A stretch of DNA of 64,000 nucleotides from Polyangium sp. 6x1 (GCF_029946515.1 NZ_JARZHH010000005.1:224575-288574); one strand, 5' to 3'. Numbered from the stretch's first letter, positions 44,318 to 53,291 are shown. Translations and numbers: made by a program. The notes: a model not told the origin generated them from the letters alone.

Positions 44318-44956
44318 TCAGCCCTCGAAAAGGACCCGCCGCGCCGTGGGGAAATCCTCGCCCGCGGCGCCGCGGCGGGCCGCGAGGGCCTCGGCGAAGA
44401 GGCCTTTTTCGACGAACGCCTGAACGTCCGCGAGCGTGGCCCCTTCCGAGGGGGCGAACGTCAGGAAATACGGCTTCTCCCCGGTCTTGACGCCGAGCTC
44501 GGCGCGCTCGATCACGTGGCGCAGGAGAGCGAGGGCGTCCTTGGGGAGGCGGCCGCGCCCCTCGACCTTCTCGAACATCTCGGTCCAGTCGAGCGAGGAC
44601 GAGCCGCGGAGCTGGGAGAAAACCAACTCATACGCGCTCTGGAGATCCGGGTTCCAGCCGATGGCGTCGATCGCAGCTTCGAGCACGGATTGGTCGTCGC
44701 CCTGGATCAGCATGAGCTCGGCCTGGGCGAGGCGGAGTCGTCCCTTGAGGTCCGGGTCCTTCACAGCCTGGGAGACTGCGCGGAACGTGGAGGGATCTGC
44801 GCGCTCGATCGCGACCTCCTCGTTCATCGCCCGCGCGGCCCACGCGAGGAGCTCCGCGGGAAGATCCGGATTGTCGGCAAGCGCCGATTTTGCGATTTCG
44901 TCTTCGTCGGCCGTGTCGTCGTCACGGAGTCGATCGAGGAGAGATTGGGCGTTCAT
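44318..44956 (-). CDS. Uncharacterised helical protein
   Basis: This 212-aa acidic protein has no signal peptide. It is mostly helical, with pieces such as MNAQSLLDRLRDDDTADEDEIAKSALADNPDLPAELLAWAARAMNEEV and HVIERAELGVKTGEKPYFLTFAPSEGATLADVQAFVEKGL. The spacing suggests repeats of two-helix units (TPR or HEAT-like), but no signature is clear. It is convergent with the propeller gene, separated by one base. Confidence 0.62.
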   Translation of the reverse strand: MNAQSLLDRLRDDDTADEDEIAKSALADNPDLPAELLAWAARAMNEEVAIERADPSTFRAVSQAVKDPDLKGRLRLAQAELMLIQGDDQSVLEAAIDAIGWNPDLQSAYELVFSQLRGSSSLDWTEMFEKVEGRGRLPKDALALLRHVIERAELGVKTGEKPYFLTFAPSEGATLADVQAFVEKGLFAEALAARRGAAGEDFPTARRVLFEG

Positions 44957-45037
44957 GGGGCGGAGCATACACGGGGCGAGGTCGAGAGTCTGCCCGGGTC
45001 TTGTGCCTCGGGCGGTAGGGCTGTAGGCTCTGCGACC

Positions 45038-45535
45038 ATGCGGTTTGCCGACGAGATCCCTGCGTGGCTACAGCTTCATCGCCGCCTCGTGTCCCTCCAG
45101 GACGAGGTGGGGGCCATGAACGCCATCGTCTGCGATCTCTCGGGCAGCCTGCTCTGCTACGGTCTGTCGAGGCGACCCCAAACCGGGCTCGCCGCGTGGG
45201 AGGCTCCTTCGTTGCGGCTGACGGAGCTCGAGCTCCAGCGCGAGCTCTCCACGCTGGGCGAGATGTTCGCGCGCGTGCTGCGAGCGCGCCCGCCCGGCAA
45301 GGACAGACCCGGCGCGAGCTTCACGGTCGTGCTGGCCGACGACGAGCCGTTCGTCTACGCGCAATCGTTCGCCGGCGTCTACGTATTGCTCCTCTGGTTC
45401 AGCGGTCCGTTCACGCCGTTCCCGGTCGCCCCGCGCGTCCGGTCCGCGCTGCCGTCGATCGAGGCGCTCACGGTGATGCTCCCGCCGCCCGAGGGGCCGA
45501 GCCGAGAGTCTGGGGCCATGCGGATGCGGGGGTGA
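45038..45535 (+). CDS. Small protein, possibly roadblock/longin-like
   Basis: This 165-aa protein has a pattern of helix, then AMNAIVCDLSGSLLCYGLSRR (strand-turn-strand), a helix, and strands FTVVLADDEPFVYAQSFAGVYVLLLWF. This order resembles a Roadblock/LC7 fold such as MglB, but the similarity is loose. The C-terminal 25 residues are Pro/Gly-rich. No GTPase gene adjoins it. Confidence 0.55.
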   Translation: MRFADEIPAWLQLHRRLVSLQDEVGAMNAIVCDLSGSLLCYGLSRRPQTGLAAWEAPSLRLTELELQRELSTLGEMFARVLRARPPGKDRPGASFTVVLADDEPFVYAQSFAGVYVLLLWFSGPFTPFPVAPRVRSALPSIEALTVMLPPPEGPSRESGAMRMRG

Positions 45536-45665
45536 GCGGCGCGATCTGCCCGCGATGATCGCAGGCGGGCCGTTCCGTCCGCGACCGCCTCGATCCGAAT
45601 TCGATCGTGAGCCGCGCGCCGGCTGTTGACGGCCGTACAGGACCGCTGTTATCTGGTCCTCCAGA

Positions 45666-46067
45666 ATGAAGCGCGTCAGGCCGACTCCGCTCCCGATCAC
45701 GTCCCTCCTCGTCCGCGCCGGGCAAGCCGCGGCGCTCACGGCGGCGCTCTTGCCGGGGTGCAGCGCGGATACCACGGGCGGAGGTGGCGAGATTCCGCCG
45801 CAGGCTCCGGATCCGACGTCGAGCTCGACGGGGCCGGGCGGGGGCGGAGGCGCTGGCGGCGTCATTGCACCGCAGCCGGGGCCGGGCGGGGGAGGGGGCG
45901 TCGGCGGTGCCGGTGGCGTCATTGCACCGCAGCCGGGGCCGGGCGGGGGAGGCGGCGCAGGCGGAGCAGGCGGAGGGGGCATCGGCGGCGCAGGCGGCGC
46001 CATCCCGCCTCAACCCAATCCGACCGGCGCAGGCGCCATGTCGCCGCAACCGCCGGAGGCCTGGTAA
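45666..46067 (+). CDS. Gly/Pro-repeat lipoprotein upstream of a JmjC-type hydroxylase
   Basis: This 133-aa lipoprotein has a lipobox cysteine at residue 32 (LLPGC). The mature part is low-complexity: two copies of GGVIAPQPGPGGGGG, then GGAGGGGIGGAGGAIPPQPNPTGAGAMSPQPPEAW. The four (V/A)I-or-M-(A/P/S)PQP segments are spaced by poly-Gly. It is separated by 10 bp from the hydroxylase gene. Such peptides can be substrates of hydroxylases; here it is a suggestion from position and repeat character only. Confidence 0.7.
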   Translation: MKRVRPTPLPITSLLVRAGQAAALTAALLPGCSADTTGGGGEIPPQAPDPTSSSTGPGGGGGAGGVIAPQPGPGGGGGVGGAGGVIAPQPGPGGGGGAGGAGGGGIGGAGGAIPPQPNPTGAGAMSPQPPEAW

Positions 46068-46077
46068 GCCATCGCCG

Positions 46078-47145
46078 ATGGGCGGTCTCTCTCGGTTCAG
46101 GACGCGCGGCGTCCCTTCTCCGCAAGAAACGGCGCGGCCTCGACGAGCGGCAGATAGGCTCTCCGCCGACGCGCTCGATTGGATCGTGCTGAACCTCGCG
46201 CGTGGCATGGAGCGCCGCGAGATTGTCGCGACGCTCGCCGGGGCAGGCCTTCCCGTGGCGGTGGTCAGCCGCGCGCTCGATGAGCTCGACCATTCGCAGA
46301 TCACGCCGGCCTATGTCCGCGCGCTCGACGAGCGCGCCCGAGCGCGCGAGACATGCAGGCTCCCAGAGTTCGTCCGGGGAGATGCTCGCGCGCTCGTGGA
46401 GGTCTCGCGGTGCCCGCCGGCCGACGTGTTTCATCGTCAGCACTGGATCGGCAATGCTCCGCTCGTCGTGCGAGGGTTCGTGGAGCAATGGCCACGGCCC
46501 CCGCGCTTTCGGTTCGAGGACCTCCGGCGACGGTTCGCCGACGTGGAAATCGAGGTCGCCCGCGGTCGAACCAAGCACGCGCGCCCCGACCTCGAATTCA
46601 CGGAGCTGCGGGCAAAGATGCCATTCGGGGACTACCTCGACCTCGTCACGACCGCGGTCGACGACGACGCCTACCTCGTCGCGCGCAACCGAGCCTTCGA
46701 GGACACGGCGATCGGGCAATTGCTGGAGGAGATCGAGCTGCCCTCCGATCTCTTCCCGCCGCCGCGCCGCGGGGCCATCTCCTTCTGGCTCGGTCCCGAG
46801 GGCACGCACACGAAATTGCACCACGACGCGACGAACAACTTCTTTTGCCAGATCCTCGGCAAGAAGCGTGTCGCCTTGGTGCCGCCCAGCGCGACGATGG
46901 TCGCGGATGCGGCGACGGGTTTCTACGCCTCGCATACGAGCGACGATGTTCGTCGCGTCCACCCCGAGCTCGTCCACGAAGTGGAGCTCGCGCCGGGCGA
47001 TGCGCTTTTCCTCCCGGTCGGCTGGTGGCACGAGGTATGGAGCTTGTCCCCGAGCCTTTCGCTCGCCGTCGTGGGCTTTCGTTGGCCGAACAGCTACGAT
47101 TACCGGCCCGGGCGCCCCTTGCACCAGCGCGAATCGCTCGGTTGA
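46078..47145 (+). CDS. JmjC/cupin-like 2-oxoglutarate and iron-dependent hydroxylase
   Basis: This 355-aa protein has a helical N-terminal region (30-115) followed by a JmjC-type barrel. The iron triad is His248-x-Asp250 (LHHD) and His318 (VGWWHEVWS). Other family landmarks are WIGNAPLVVRGFVEQWP, DAYLVARN, SFWLGPEGTHTKLH, LGKKRVALVPPSAT and LAPGDALFLPVGWWH. Members hydroxylate amino-acid side chains of proteins or peptides, or small molecules. The adjacent Gly/Pro lipoprotein is a candidate substrate. No ribosome-binding site is obvious, so it may be expressed by reinitiation. Confidence 0.85.
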   Translation: MGGLSRFRTRGVPSPQETARPRRAADRLSADALDWIVLNLARGMERREIVATLAGAGLPVAVVSRALDELDHSQITPAYVRALDERARARETCRLPEFVRGDARALVEVSRCPPADVFHRQHWIGNAPLVVRGFVEQWPRPPRFRFEDLRRRFADVEIEVARGRTKHARPDLEFTELRAKMPFGDYLDLVTTAVDDDAYLVARNRAFEDTAIGQLLEEIELPSDLFPPPRRGAISFWLGPEGTHTKLHHDATNNFFCQILGKKRVALVPPSATMVADAATGFYASHTSDDVRRVHPELVHEVELAPGDALFLPVGWWHEVWSLSPSLSLAVVGFRWPNSYDYRPGRPLHQRESLG

Positions 47146-47192
47146 GCAGGCGAACCGAATATCGCGATCATTCCTCCTCCACGCGCGAACCC

Positions 47193-48233
47193 ATGGCTTA
47201 CCTCGTTCCCCTCTTCCTCGGCATTTGTGCGGTGCTTGCGATTGTTCTTGCGCTGCTCTCTCGGAACGGCATGCACGCGGCATTCTCGGCCTTGGCCGCC
47301 GAGCTCGCGCGGCGCGGCATTCATTTTCGAGGAATGATACCGGCGGGTGCATGGACGACGGTTCCGCCGACGGCCCTCGACCTTCCACAACGAGGGATCC
47401 TGCTCGAGCGTGCCGACGGGCTCCGCGCGTCGCTGTCTCCGAATGCGACGCAGGGAGCCGCCACCGTGCCCGGTTTTGGCCCGATCGCTCCGATGCACAC
47501 GCTCGTCGAGGTGGATTCCGCCTTGCCCGACCAGATGATCTGCGCGCCCGACCGCGCGCAGGGGGCCTTCGGACCGTTCCCGCCAGCCCCGTTGCGCACG
47601 GGCCATCCCGGATTCGATCAGCGGTTCGCCATTTACGCCCGCGTCGAGGAAGGGAACAGCTACCGGCCGGCTCCACCGAATCCTGCGCCGTGGGCACGTT
47701 CGGCGGCCGCGCCGCTCATTTTCTCCAATCTCCACACGCTCGGCTTCGTCGCGATGCATGTGCACGGAGGTCGCGCGCGGATCCTCTTCGCTCCCCTGCC
47801 GGTCGACGGGATGGTCTCGGCGATGGATACGGCATCGATGATCGCCGGCGCGCACGAAGCACGACGGCCGGCGCCGATTCCGACGCCGCTGCGGACGGGG
47901 TCGCCGCCGAGCGTCGTGCTCGCCATCGTCTTCTTTGTATTTCAGGGGTTCGGGATACCGCTGCTCCCGCACGTCACGGAAACGGGCCTCGCGCTCGCGG
48001 GAAGCGAGATCGCCTGCCCGAACGGCGGCACCTTCAAGAAGGGCTATCGGAACCGGTCGGACCAATGCAAATTGCCGAATGGCAAGAGCTACGCCAGCGC
48101 CTCGGCCTATCAGGCCTGGCAGTTCGCTTTCTGGAGCGCGTATAACCTCGCCGTGCTGGGCGCCGGCTCTGCGCTCTACTTCCGTCACCGCCGCAATAAC
48201 GCTCTCGCCATGACGAAGAATCTCGCGACCTGA
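47193..48233 (+). CDS. Membrane protein with two or three spans, function unknown
   Basis: This 346-aa protein has a first span at about 4-24, a large extracytoplasmic part of about 220 residues rich in Pro, a second span near 247-263 (VVLAIVFFVFQGFGIPLLP), a loop containing EIACPNGGTFKKGYRNRSDQCKLPNGKSY with two Cys, and a last span near 312-330. The tail is basic (FRHRRNN). No homologous family is recognised. It is on the same strand as the hydroxylase, 47 bp downstream. Confidence 0.65.
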   Translation: MAYLVPLFLGICAVLAIVLALLSRNGMHAAFSALAAELARRGIHFRGMIPAGAWTTVPPTALDLPQRGILLERADGLRASLSPNATQGAATVPGFGPIAPMHTLVEVDSALPDQMICAPDRAQGAFGPFPPAPLRTGHPGFDQRFAIYARVEEGNSYRPAPPNPAPWARSAAAPLIFSNLHTLGFVAMHVHGGRARILFAPLPVDGMVSAMDTASMIAGAHEARRPAPIPTPLRTGSPPSVVLAIVFFVFQGFGIPLLPHVTETGLALAGSEIACPNGGTFKKGYRNRSDQCKLPNGKSYASASAYQAWQFAFWSAYNLAVLGAGSALYFRHRRNNALAMTKNLAT

Positions 48234-48590
48234 GCGGGCACTACCTCGCCACGCGGCCTGCCGGGACAGGAACGCACCGAGGGTCACACCTCCCTTGCGT
48301 GTCGCGCCACCCCTCGTTCCGGGATGACAACCTGGAAGTCGAATCGAACGCCGACGAGAAAGGTTTTCAATGGATAACCCGCGCGGTGGTGCTCCGGTTG
48401 ACGGGCGGGCAGCAAACATGGTAGAGAGAGCGGCAGGGAATCTGGGTGTATTTGTCCCAGGCGCAGATTGAGGTTTGGGTATGGGAATCCTCAAGAAATG
48501 CCCGAAACGACGGTTGTATACATGGCCGCTCTGGGCGCCGCGCCCGGCGCCTCCCGGGCATCTCGCCTCCGCAGCGCACGGAGGCTGCTC
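48234..48590. other. 357-bp intergenic region
   Basis: No gene is supported. The second half (48420-48540) is less GC-rich than the genome average and probably holds the promoter of the gene at 48591. I saw no hairpin or repeat worth naming. Confidence 0.4.
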
Positions 48591-49286
48591 ATGAGCTTTT
48601 TTCGCAAATGGTTCGGCCGGAGCGGCGCCGACGCAAAGCCGCCCGTTGTGGCGGCGCCGCCGGCGACGGCGCCTGTGCCGGCGCAGGCAGCGCAAGAGCC
48701 TCGTGTCGCCTCTACCATCGTCCAGGGCCCGGGCGGCACGTCCGGCTTTTTTGAGCGCGCGTTCGATCTCGGTTCAGGCACCGTCGAGCTCCGTTATGCA
48801 TTCCGCGAAGATCTCCCGGCGTGGATGGATGGCGTGAGCGTGCCGCTCGTGCCCGGCAAGGGGATCCCCACGCACACCTACGTCACGCTGCGCGCCATGA
48901 AGCAGCTCGGGATAGGGCTCGGCGAGGCGCGCGCCTTCAAGCTCTGCGCGATCCACGAGGTCGAGTCCATCGTGCACCTCGACTGGCTCGCCGCACGTCA
49001 CCCCGGCAAACCGCTCGGCGAGCTCGCGATGGAAACACATTCTTTCAAATATGCGGAGACCCCGATCACGCAATCCGGGCACCGGGTCGTCGCGGCGCGC
49101 GTCGACGCCGCCCGCGCCGAGCGCCGCCCCATCGGCGATCTCATGATCCATTACGAGCGCATGGCCGGGGATCCGGCGATCCTCCGGGGCAAGCACGATG
49201 CGGTCCTCCTGCGCTACGAGCGCGCTCGCACGGACACGATGCTGATCGGGTACGATTTGCTCATCGAGGTGAAGCCGTGGAAGTAA
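48591..49286 (+). CDS. Uncharacterised protein, Pro/Ala N-terminus and soluble domain
   Basis: This 231-aa protein starts MSFFRKWFGRSGADAKPP with a basic, amphipathic N-terminus and a Pro/Ala linker (to 50), then a compact domain with THTYVTLRAMKQLGIGLGEARAFKLCAIHEVESIVHLDW, ETHSFKYAETPITQSGHRVVAARVDAARAERRPIGDLMIHYERM and LRGKHDAVLLRYERARTDTMLIGYDLLIEV. The start has GGAGG upstream. No family is recognised. It overlaps the next gene by 10 nt, so they are coupled. Confidence 0.62.
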   Translation: MSFFRKWFGRSGADAKPPVVAAPPATAPVPAQAAQEPRVASTIVQGPGGTSGFFERAFDLGSGTVELRYAFREDLPAWMDGVSVPLVPGKGIPTHTYVTLRAMKQLGIGLGEARAFKLCAIHEVESIVHLDWLAARHPGKPLGELAMETHSFKYAETPITQSGHRVVAARVDAARAERRPIGDLMIHYERMAGDPAILRGKHDAVLLRYERARTDTMLIGYDLLIEVKPWK

Positions 49287-49732
49287 GCGAGCTGCGGCTG
49301 GTCCACGTCGTCTCGCGCGGCTCCCCGGGCGAGCCGGTGAAGGCGTTCGCGGAGGGCCTCCGGGCCCGCTCCACGGCGCACGAAATCACCTTGATCGACG
49401 GCCGGGAGGCGCTTTCCGGCGTCGACGTCACGGGGGCGCCCACGGTCCTGCTCAACGCGGATCGCGCCGAGGTGATGGAGCTCCTCGCCCGCTCCTCGCT
49501 CGTGGCCGTCATTGAAAAATACGCTCTCTTCGCGTGGTGGAAGCACCGCGGGAGGCGGAAGGGCGCGTTCTGGATTCATGGGCTCGCCGGCGTCGCGCGC
49601 GGGCTCGGCCCGGACATCATGGAAAGCCCGCTTTACCGGACGGACTCGCATTGCGCGTTCGGATCGGAAGAGAGCGCGGGTCTGCCCGATTTGCTGGCGC
49701 GTTATCTCGAGGGGCTCGCGCGGAAAACGTGA
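49277..49732 (+). CDS. Uncharacterised small protein coupled to the gene at 48591
   Basis: This 151-aa protein starts at GTG 49277 within the end of the previous gene. It contains a Rossmann-like beginning (ELRLVHVVSRGSPGEPVKAFAEGLRARSTAHEITLIDGR) and GAPTVLLNADRAEVMELLARSSLVAVIEKYALFAWW, ending with LPDLLARYLEGLAR. No catalytic motif is evident. Function is unknown; coupling suggests it works with the upstream protein. Confidence 0.6.
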   Translation: MEVSELRLVHVVSRGSPGEPVKAFAEGLRARSTAHEITLIDGREALSGVDVTGAPTVLLNADRAEVMELLARSSLVAVIEKYALFAWWKHRGRRKGAFWIHGLAGVARGLGPDIMESPLYRTDSHCAFGSEESAGLPDLLARYLEGLARKT

Positions 49733-49898
49733 TGGATGGAGCGGAAGACCCTCCCACGGTATCTCGGACTCCATGCGCGGTGAGGGGGATCGAGGCCGAG
49801 GAGCGGCGCGCCACAGCACCACCCGCAGCCCGTTCTCCAGCGTCACCCGCCCTGCGTGTAGGAGCGCCTGCCGCCGCATCGAGGGGTGCAACGAAGGG

Positions 49899-50270
49899 TC
49901 AGGCCTCGGGTTCGTGGCAAACCACTTCGATGTTGTGCCCGTCCGGACCAAGGACGAAAGCTGCATAGTAGTTCGCGTGATACTGAGGGCGCAGACCAGG
50001 CGCACCATTGTCTTTGCCCCCAGCCTCGAGAGCCGCGCGGTAGAAGTCTTCGACTTGCTTGCGATTCTCGGCCGTGAAGGCCAAGTGGAGATGCGTTGTC
50101 TTCTCCTCGATTCGGCGGATGCACAGCGAAGCATTGCTGCCGGGGCGACAAAGCTCGACGCCAAGCGGCCCCTCCGAGACAATGGCTACGCCGAGGGGTT
50201 CGAGTGCCTCGAGGAAAAATGCCTTGCTCGCGGCATAGTCACTGACTCCGAATACGACGTGATCGAACAT
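49899..50270 (-). CDS. VOC (glyoxalase/bleomycin-resistance) family protein
   Basis: This 123-aa protein opens with MFDHVVFGVSDYAASKAFFLEAL and ends with YYAAFVLGPDGHNIEVVCHEPEA, the standard VOC pattern with His4, His in THLHLAF and Glu near the end as metal candidates. VOC dimers act as lyases, dioxygenases or drug-sequestering proteins; the specific role is not clear. It leads a minus-strand group whose remaining genes may not be related. Confidence 0.9.
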   Translation of the reverse strand: MFDHVVFGVSDYAASKAFFLEALEPLGVAIVSEGPLGVELCRPGSNASLCIRRIEEKTTHLHLAFTAENRKQVEDFYRAALEAGGKDNGAPGLRPQYHANYYAAFVLGPDGHNIEVVCHEPEA

Positions 50271-50370
50271 GCGTCTCCCCTACCGGCAGCCCGCAACTTC
50301 TCCACGGTGGCGCGTTGCCACCCAGAGATCCGACGTAGGCGTCAGGGTTTGCGGGCTGCAACGGACTTCT

Positions 50371-51249
50371 TCATTGCGACACCCAGGAGCAATACTCGAC
50401 GGGCGTGGGCGCGGGACCGCATCGGCCACCGAGGTTCGCGCCGAGCTTGAACACGTAGACCCTGCCGTCCTGAGACACCCAGCCCGCCTCCAGGTGATCC
50501 CAGGCCCCACAGGACCCGCCTACGTCTCGCGTCGGCACAGCCGCAGAGCCCATCGTCCCCGGGAGCCCTTGCGTGACGAGCGGCAGCTTGGCGTCTCCGG
50601 AGCGCGTGCGCCGCAAGAGCTCGACCTCGTCGCCCTCGCCCACGAACTGGAACGCGACCGCGTTGAAACGCAGCGCGTGTGGATCGACGGCGACCTCGGA
50701 AGGGCCGCAGTCTTTGCCGCCGATCTTTCCCGGGATCAGCGATTGCCAGCGGCTCTTGTCCAAGGCTCGCTGCGCCTGCGGGCGACGGGTGGCCCGTGCC
50801 GACTGGGCCGAGAGCGTGAACACGGCCTGCTTGTTCGTTCGGACGTCGAGGATGGCGAGGTGCAGGCTGCTTTCTTCCTCGATGGTCCATCGCTCGTCGA
50901 GAATGGCGATGCTTCGACCATCGTCGCTGATCGCCGGGAATCGCCTCGCGACCTCGGGTTCGACCGTGGTCGTTCCATCGGGGCGCTTCTCGAAGCGGAG
51001 CGTGACCGGCGTGAACGCCGCGTCGACCTTCGGCGCTTCGGTGTTACACGTTCCGTCGCTCGAGGGGGCCCGAGGAGCGTCCCCGTCGGGCGGGCTCGGG
51101 GCAGCGCTCGCTCGTGGCGACGGGATGCTCGACGGCGACGGGATGCTCGACGGCGACGGGATGCTCGACGGCGACGGCGCCGCGCCGCGACACGCCGCGA
51201 CCACGCCGATCGAGGCCGTGAACGCAGCCTTCGTCCATGGAGAGATCAT
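50371..51249 (-). CDS. Lipoprotein with PSPSSI repeats, function unknown
   Basis: This 292-aa protein has lipobox Cys20 (VVAAC). The tether consists of PSPSSI repeats, encoded by an 18-bp DNA tandem repeat around 51118-51180. The folded part contains strands such as RRFPAISDDGRSIAILDERW and SLHLAILDVRTNKQAVFTL, like a propeller fragment, and later GKDCGPSEVAVDPHALRFNAVAFQFVGEG. Cys at TCNTE, DCGP, SCGAW, RCGP and YCSW may form disulfides. Confidence 0.68.
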   Translation of the reverse strand: MISPWTKAAFTASIGVVAACRGAAPSPSSIPSPSSIPSPSSIPSPRASAAPSPPDGDAPRAPSSDGTCNTEAPKVDAAFTPVTLRFEKRPDGTTTVEPEVARRFPAISDDGRSIAILDERWTIEEESSLHLAILDVRTNKQAVFTLSAQSARATRRPQAQRALDKSRWQSLIPGKIGGKDCGPSEVAVDPHALRFNAVAFQFVGEGDEVELLRRTRSGDAKLPLVTQGLPGTMGSAAVPTRDVGGSCGAWDHLEAGWVSQDGRVYVFKLGANLGGRCGPAPTPVEYCSWVSQ

Positions 51250-51276
51250 GGTGCAGTCTACCTACGCCTCGGCGAT

Positions 51277-51837
51277 CTACTTTTTCGGCTCATATCGCAG
51301 CGCCACCGCCCCCGAGCGGAACTCCAGCCGGCCCACGAGCTTCAGGTCGACATGCTTGGAGAGCCCCGCGAACAACGTCGGCCCATGGCCGGCGAGCCTG
51401 GGCTGCACGATGAACTCGTATTCATCGATCAATCCGAGCTCTGCCAACGCCAGCGGGAGCTTCACGCCCGCCACGTACAGTCCCTTGCCCGACTCCTGCT
51501 TGAGCTGCTGAACGGCCTTCCCCAGATCCCCGCGCAGGAGCTCCGCGTTCCAATCGACCCGGTCGAGGGTGCTCGACACGACGTACTTCTTTGCCGCGTG
51601 GACCGTCCGGGCGAAGGGTTCCATCCAATCGGTCATCCAATCAGGCCTCACGCCCGTCTCCGCCGGCGGCCGCCACGCGGCCTCCATCATTTCGTAGATG
51701 ACCCGGCCAAAAAGGAGGGCATCGGCCTGCGCGAGGGTCTCGGTCGCGTGACGATGCATCTCTTCGTCCGTGGAGCCTGCACGATGATCGTAGCACCCGT
51801 CCAACGTGACATTGATGGAATACCGAAGGGGTCGCAT
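51277..51837 (-). CDS. Dihydrofolate-reductase-like (RibD C-terminal domain) protein
   Basis: This 186-aa protein opens with RPLRYSINVTLDGCYDHRAGS, contains ADALLFGRVIYEMMEAAW and YVVSSTLDRVDWNAELL, and GLYVAGVKLPLALAELGLIDEYEFIVQPRLAGHGPTLF. These are the signature blocks of the stand-alone RibD-C/DHFR-like family. These proteins bind NADPH; physiological substrates are mostly unknown. It sits 9 bp after the SRPBCC gene on the same strand, probably in one transcript. Confidence 0.9.
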   Translation of the reverse strand: MRPLRYSINVTLDGCYDHRAGSTDEEMHRHATETLAQADALLFGRVIYEMMEAAWRPPAETGVRPDWMTDWMEPFARTVHAAKKYVVSSTLDRVDWNAELLRGDLGKAVQQLKQESGKGLYVAGVKLPLALAELGLIDEYEFIVQPRLAGHGPTLFAGLSKHVDLKLVGRLEFRSGAVALRYEPKK

Positions 51838-51846
51838 GACGTGCTC

Positions 51847-52305
51847 CTAGTTCCAGTTGTCGATCTTGAGGTCGTCGGGAGACGGCGTGCCCCGACCGGT
51901 TTCTGCCAGCGCCCGGAGACTCAAGAGGAACGTTGCCCACTTCATGCTGCAATGGGCGGTGAATTCGACCGCTTCGCGCCAGTTCCGGTGGCCGAACACC
52001 AGAATCGTGTACTCGCCCTGCTGGGACAGGTCGAAGGTCAAGTCGGTGCCGATCCATTCCGGCGGCCCGTCCGTGAAGCGCCAGTGCACCGTCGTGTTCG
52101 GATCCACCTTCGTGACGTCGAAGGCAATCTTGCCGATCTCCTTCCCGGCCGAATCGGTGAAGCGCGCGGTCATCGAACCCCCGAGCCCGGAGGTCCCGGT
52201 CGTGTCTTGGGCCCACCAACCCGCCACGCCAGCGACGGTCGATAGGGCCTCGGCGACACGCGCGACAGGCGCCTTGATGCCGATTCTGTGAAGGATGTCC
52301 ACCAT
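51847..52305 (-). CDS. SRPBCC/AHSA1-like START-domain protein
   Basis: This 152-aa protein begins with VDILHRIGIKAPVARVAEALSTVAGVAGWWAQDTTGTS and contains KIAFDVTKVDPNTTVHWRFTDGPPEWIGTDLTFDL and FGHRNWREAVEFTAHCSMKWATFLLSLRALAETG. These are the typical strands and final helix of the AHSA1 group of SRPBCC ligand-binding proteins. It begins after an excellent AGGAGGTGAGG site. In many bacteria such genes neighbour DHFR-like genes, as here. Ligand is unknown. Confidence 0.9.
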   Translation of the reverse strand: MVDILHRIGIKAPVARVAEALSTVAGVAGWWAQDTTGTSGLGGSMTARFTDSAGKEIGKIAFDVTKVDPNTTVHWRFTDGPPEWIGTDLTFDLSQQGEYTILVFGHRNWREAVEFTAHCSMKWATFLLSLRALAETGRGTPSPDDLKIDNWN

Positions 52306-52352
52306 GATTTCCTCACCTCCTTGCTGATTGGGTTTTGGCGACGCAAAATTCA

Positions 52353-53291
52353 TCAACGCCCGGGCACCGGCACGCACCTCGGCCCGCTGCACGGCACGTG
52401 CACCGGGATGCAGCACTCCGCGCGCGAGGGGCCGAGCTCGACGTCCGTCACCTGCACCGTCAGGTCGGGCAGCGCAATCGTGCCCACCGCGGTCCACGCG
52501 CGCCTCTCGGCGCAGGCCGTGTGGCCCTCGGCCGGTGGGGGATCGAGCGCGAGCGCGCGCGACAGCACGCCATCGAGCGGGAGCGATACGGCGCCGTCGT
52601 GCGCCTCGGCCTCGATGCCTGTCTCGGTCTCGATCAGCGCCGCGAGCTCCGGCGCTCGCAGAGCGCCCCGTGTGATCCGCGCGAGCTCTCCGCGCGCCCA
52701 CGCGTGCGCCGCGGTGCCGTCGCCCCACGCGCCCGTCGCCGGCGCGTCCACGTGGATCGACGACGGCGCCGCGGCGAACGGCGTCACGCAGCCCGTGCAG
52801 CGCGTTCCGTCGAGGCCCACGCCGTCCGTGCGATCGAACGGGCCGACGATTCCGGTGATCGTCGCGTCGCTCGATGGCTGCCACAGGAGCAGCGCGCCGC
52901 GATCGTCGCCGTCGCGCACGAGACGGATCGCCACCGCCGGACCCAGCACCGACGGGATCGGCTGGCGATCGAGGCGTCCCACCATCGAGCCCGAGACCAC
53001 CTCGTCCTCCCGGTCGGGGATCGCGCCGAGGTCGTTCCGCGCGTCGATGGTCCCGCGGTAGAGCACGGTGTCGTCCGCGTAGAGCCACCACATCTGGCGC
53101 CGCACCCCCTCGACGCCTTCCGCTTGCACCGACGCGAGCGCGGGATCACTCGCGGGATTGACCGTCTCCCGTGGCACCGCGCGTGCTCCGCTGCACGCGC
53201 TGAGGATGATGCCGAGCGCTGCTGTCGTCGTCCGCACGCGCGCAGCGTGCCATGGGGACAACCCGATTGCTCGCGGAGAGTCGGTCGACAT
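52353..53291 (-). CDS. Lipoprotein, function unknown
   Basis: This 312-aa protein has lipobox Cys33 (IILSAC). It contains WWLYADDTVLYRGTIDARNDLGAIPDREDEVVSGSMVGRL, TRCTGCVTPFAAAPSSIHV, a helical part and ECCIPVHVPCSGPRCVPVPGR at the C-terminus. The CxxC and CC...C..C groups suggest disulfides or metal sites. No family is recognised. The N-terminal 20 residues before the hydrophobic stretch are longer than usual, so a later start is possible. Confidence 0.65.
   Translation of the reverse strand: MSTDSPRAIGLSPWHAARVRTTTAALGIILSACSGARAVPRETVNPASDPALASVQAEGVEGVRRQMWWLYADDTVLYRGTIDARNDLGAIPDREDEVVSGSMVGRLDRQPIPSVLGPAVAIRLVRDGDDRGALLLWQPSSDATITGIVGPFDRTDGVGLDGTRCTGCVTPFAAAPSSIHVDAPATGAWGDGTAAHAWARGELARITRGALRAPELAALIETETGIEAEAHDGAVSLPLDGVLSRALALDPPPAEGHTACAERRAWTAVGTIALPDLTVQVTDVELGPSRAECCIPVHVPCSGPRCVPVPGR

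Noticed and set aside
51118..51180. 18-bp tandem DNA repeat as a regulatory array
   Set aside because: It is in frame inside the lipoprotein tether and encodes PSPSSI units.
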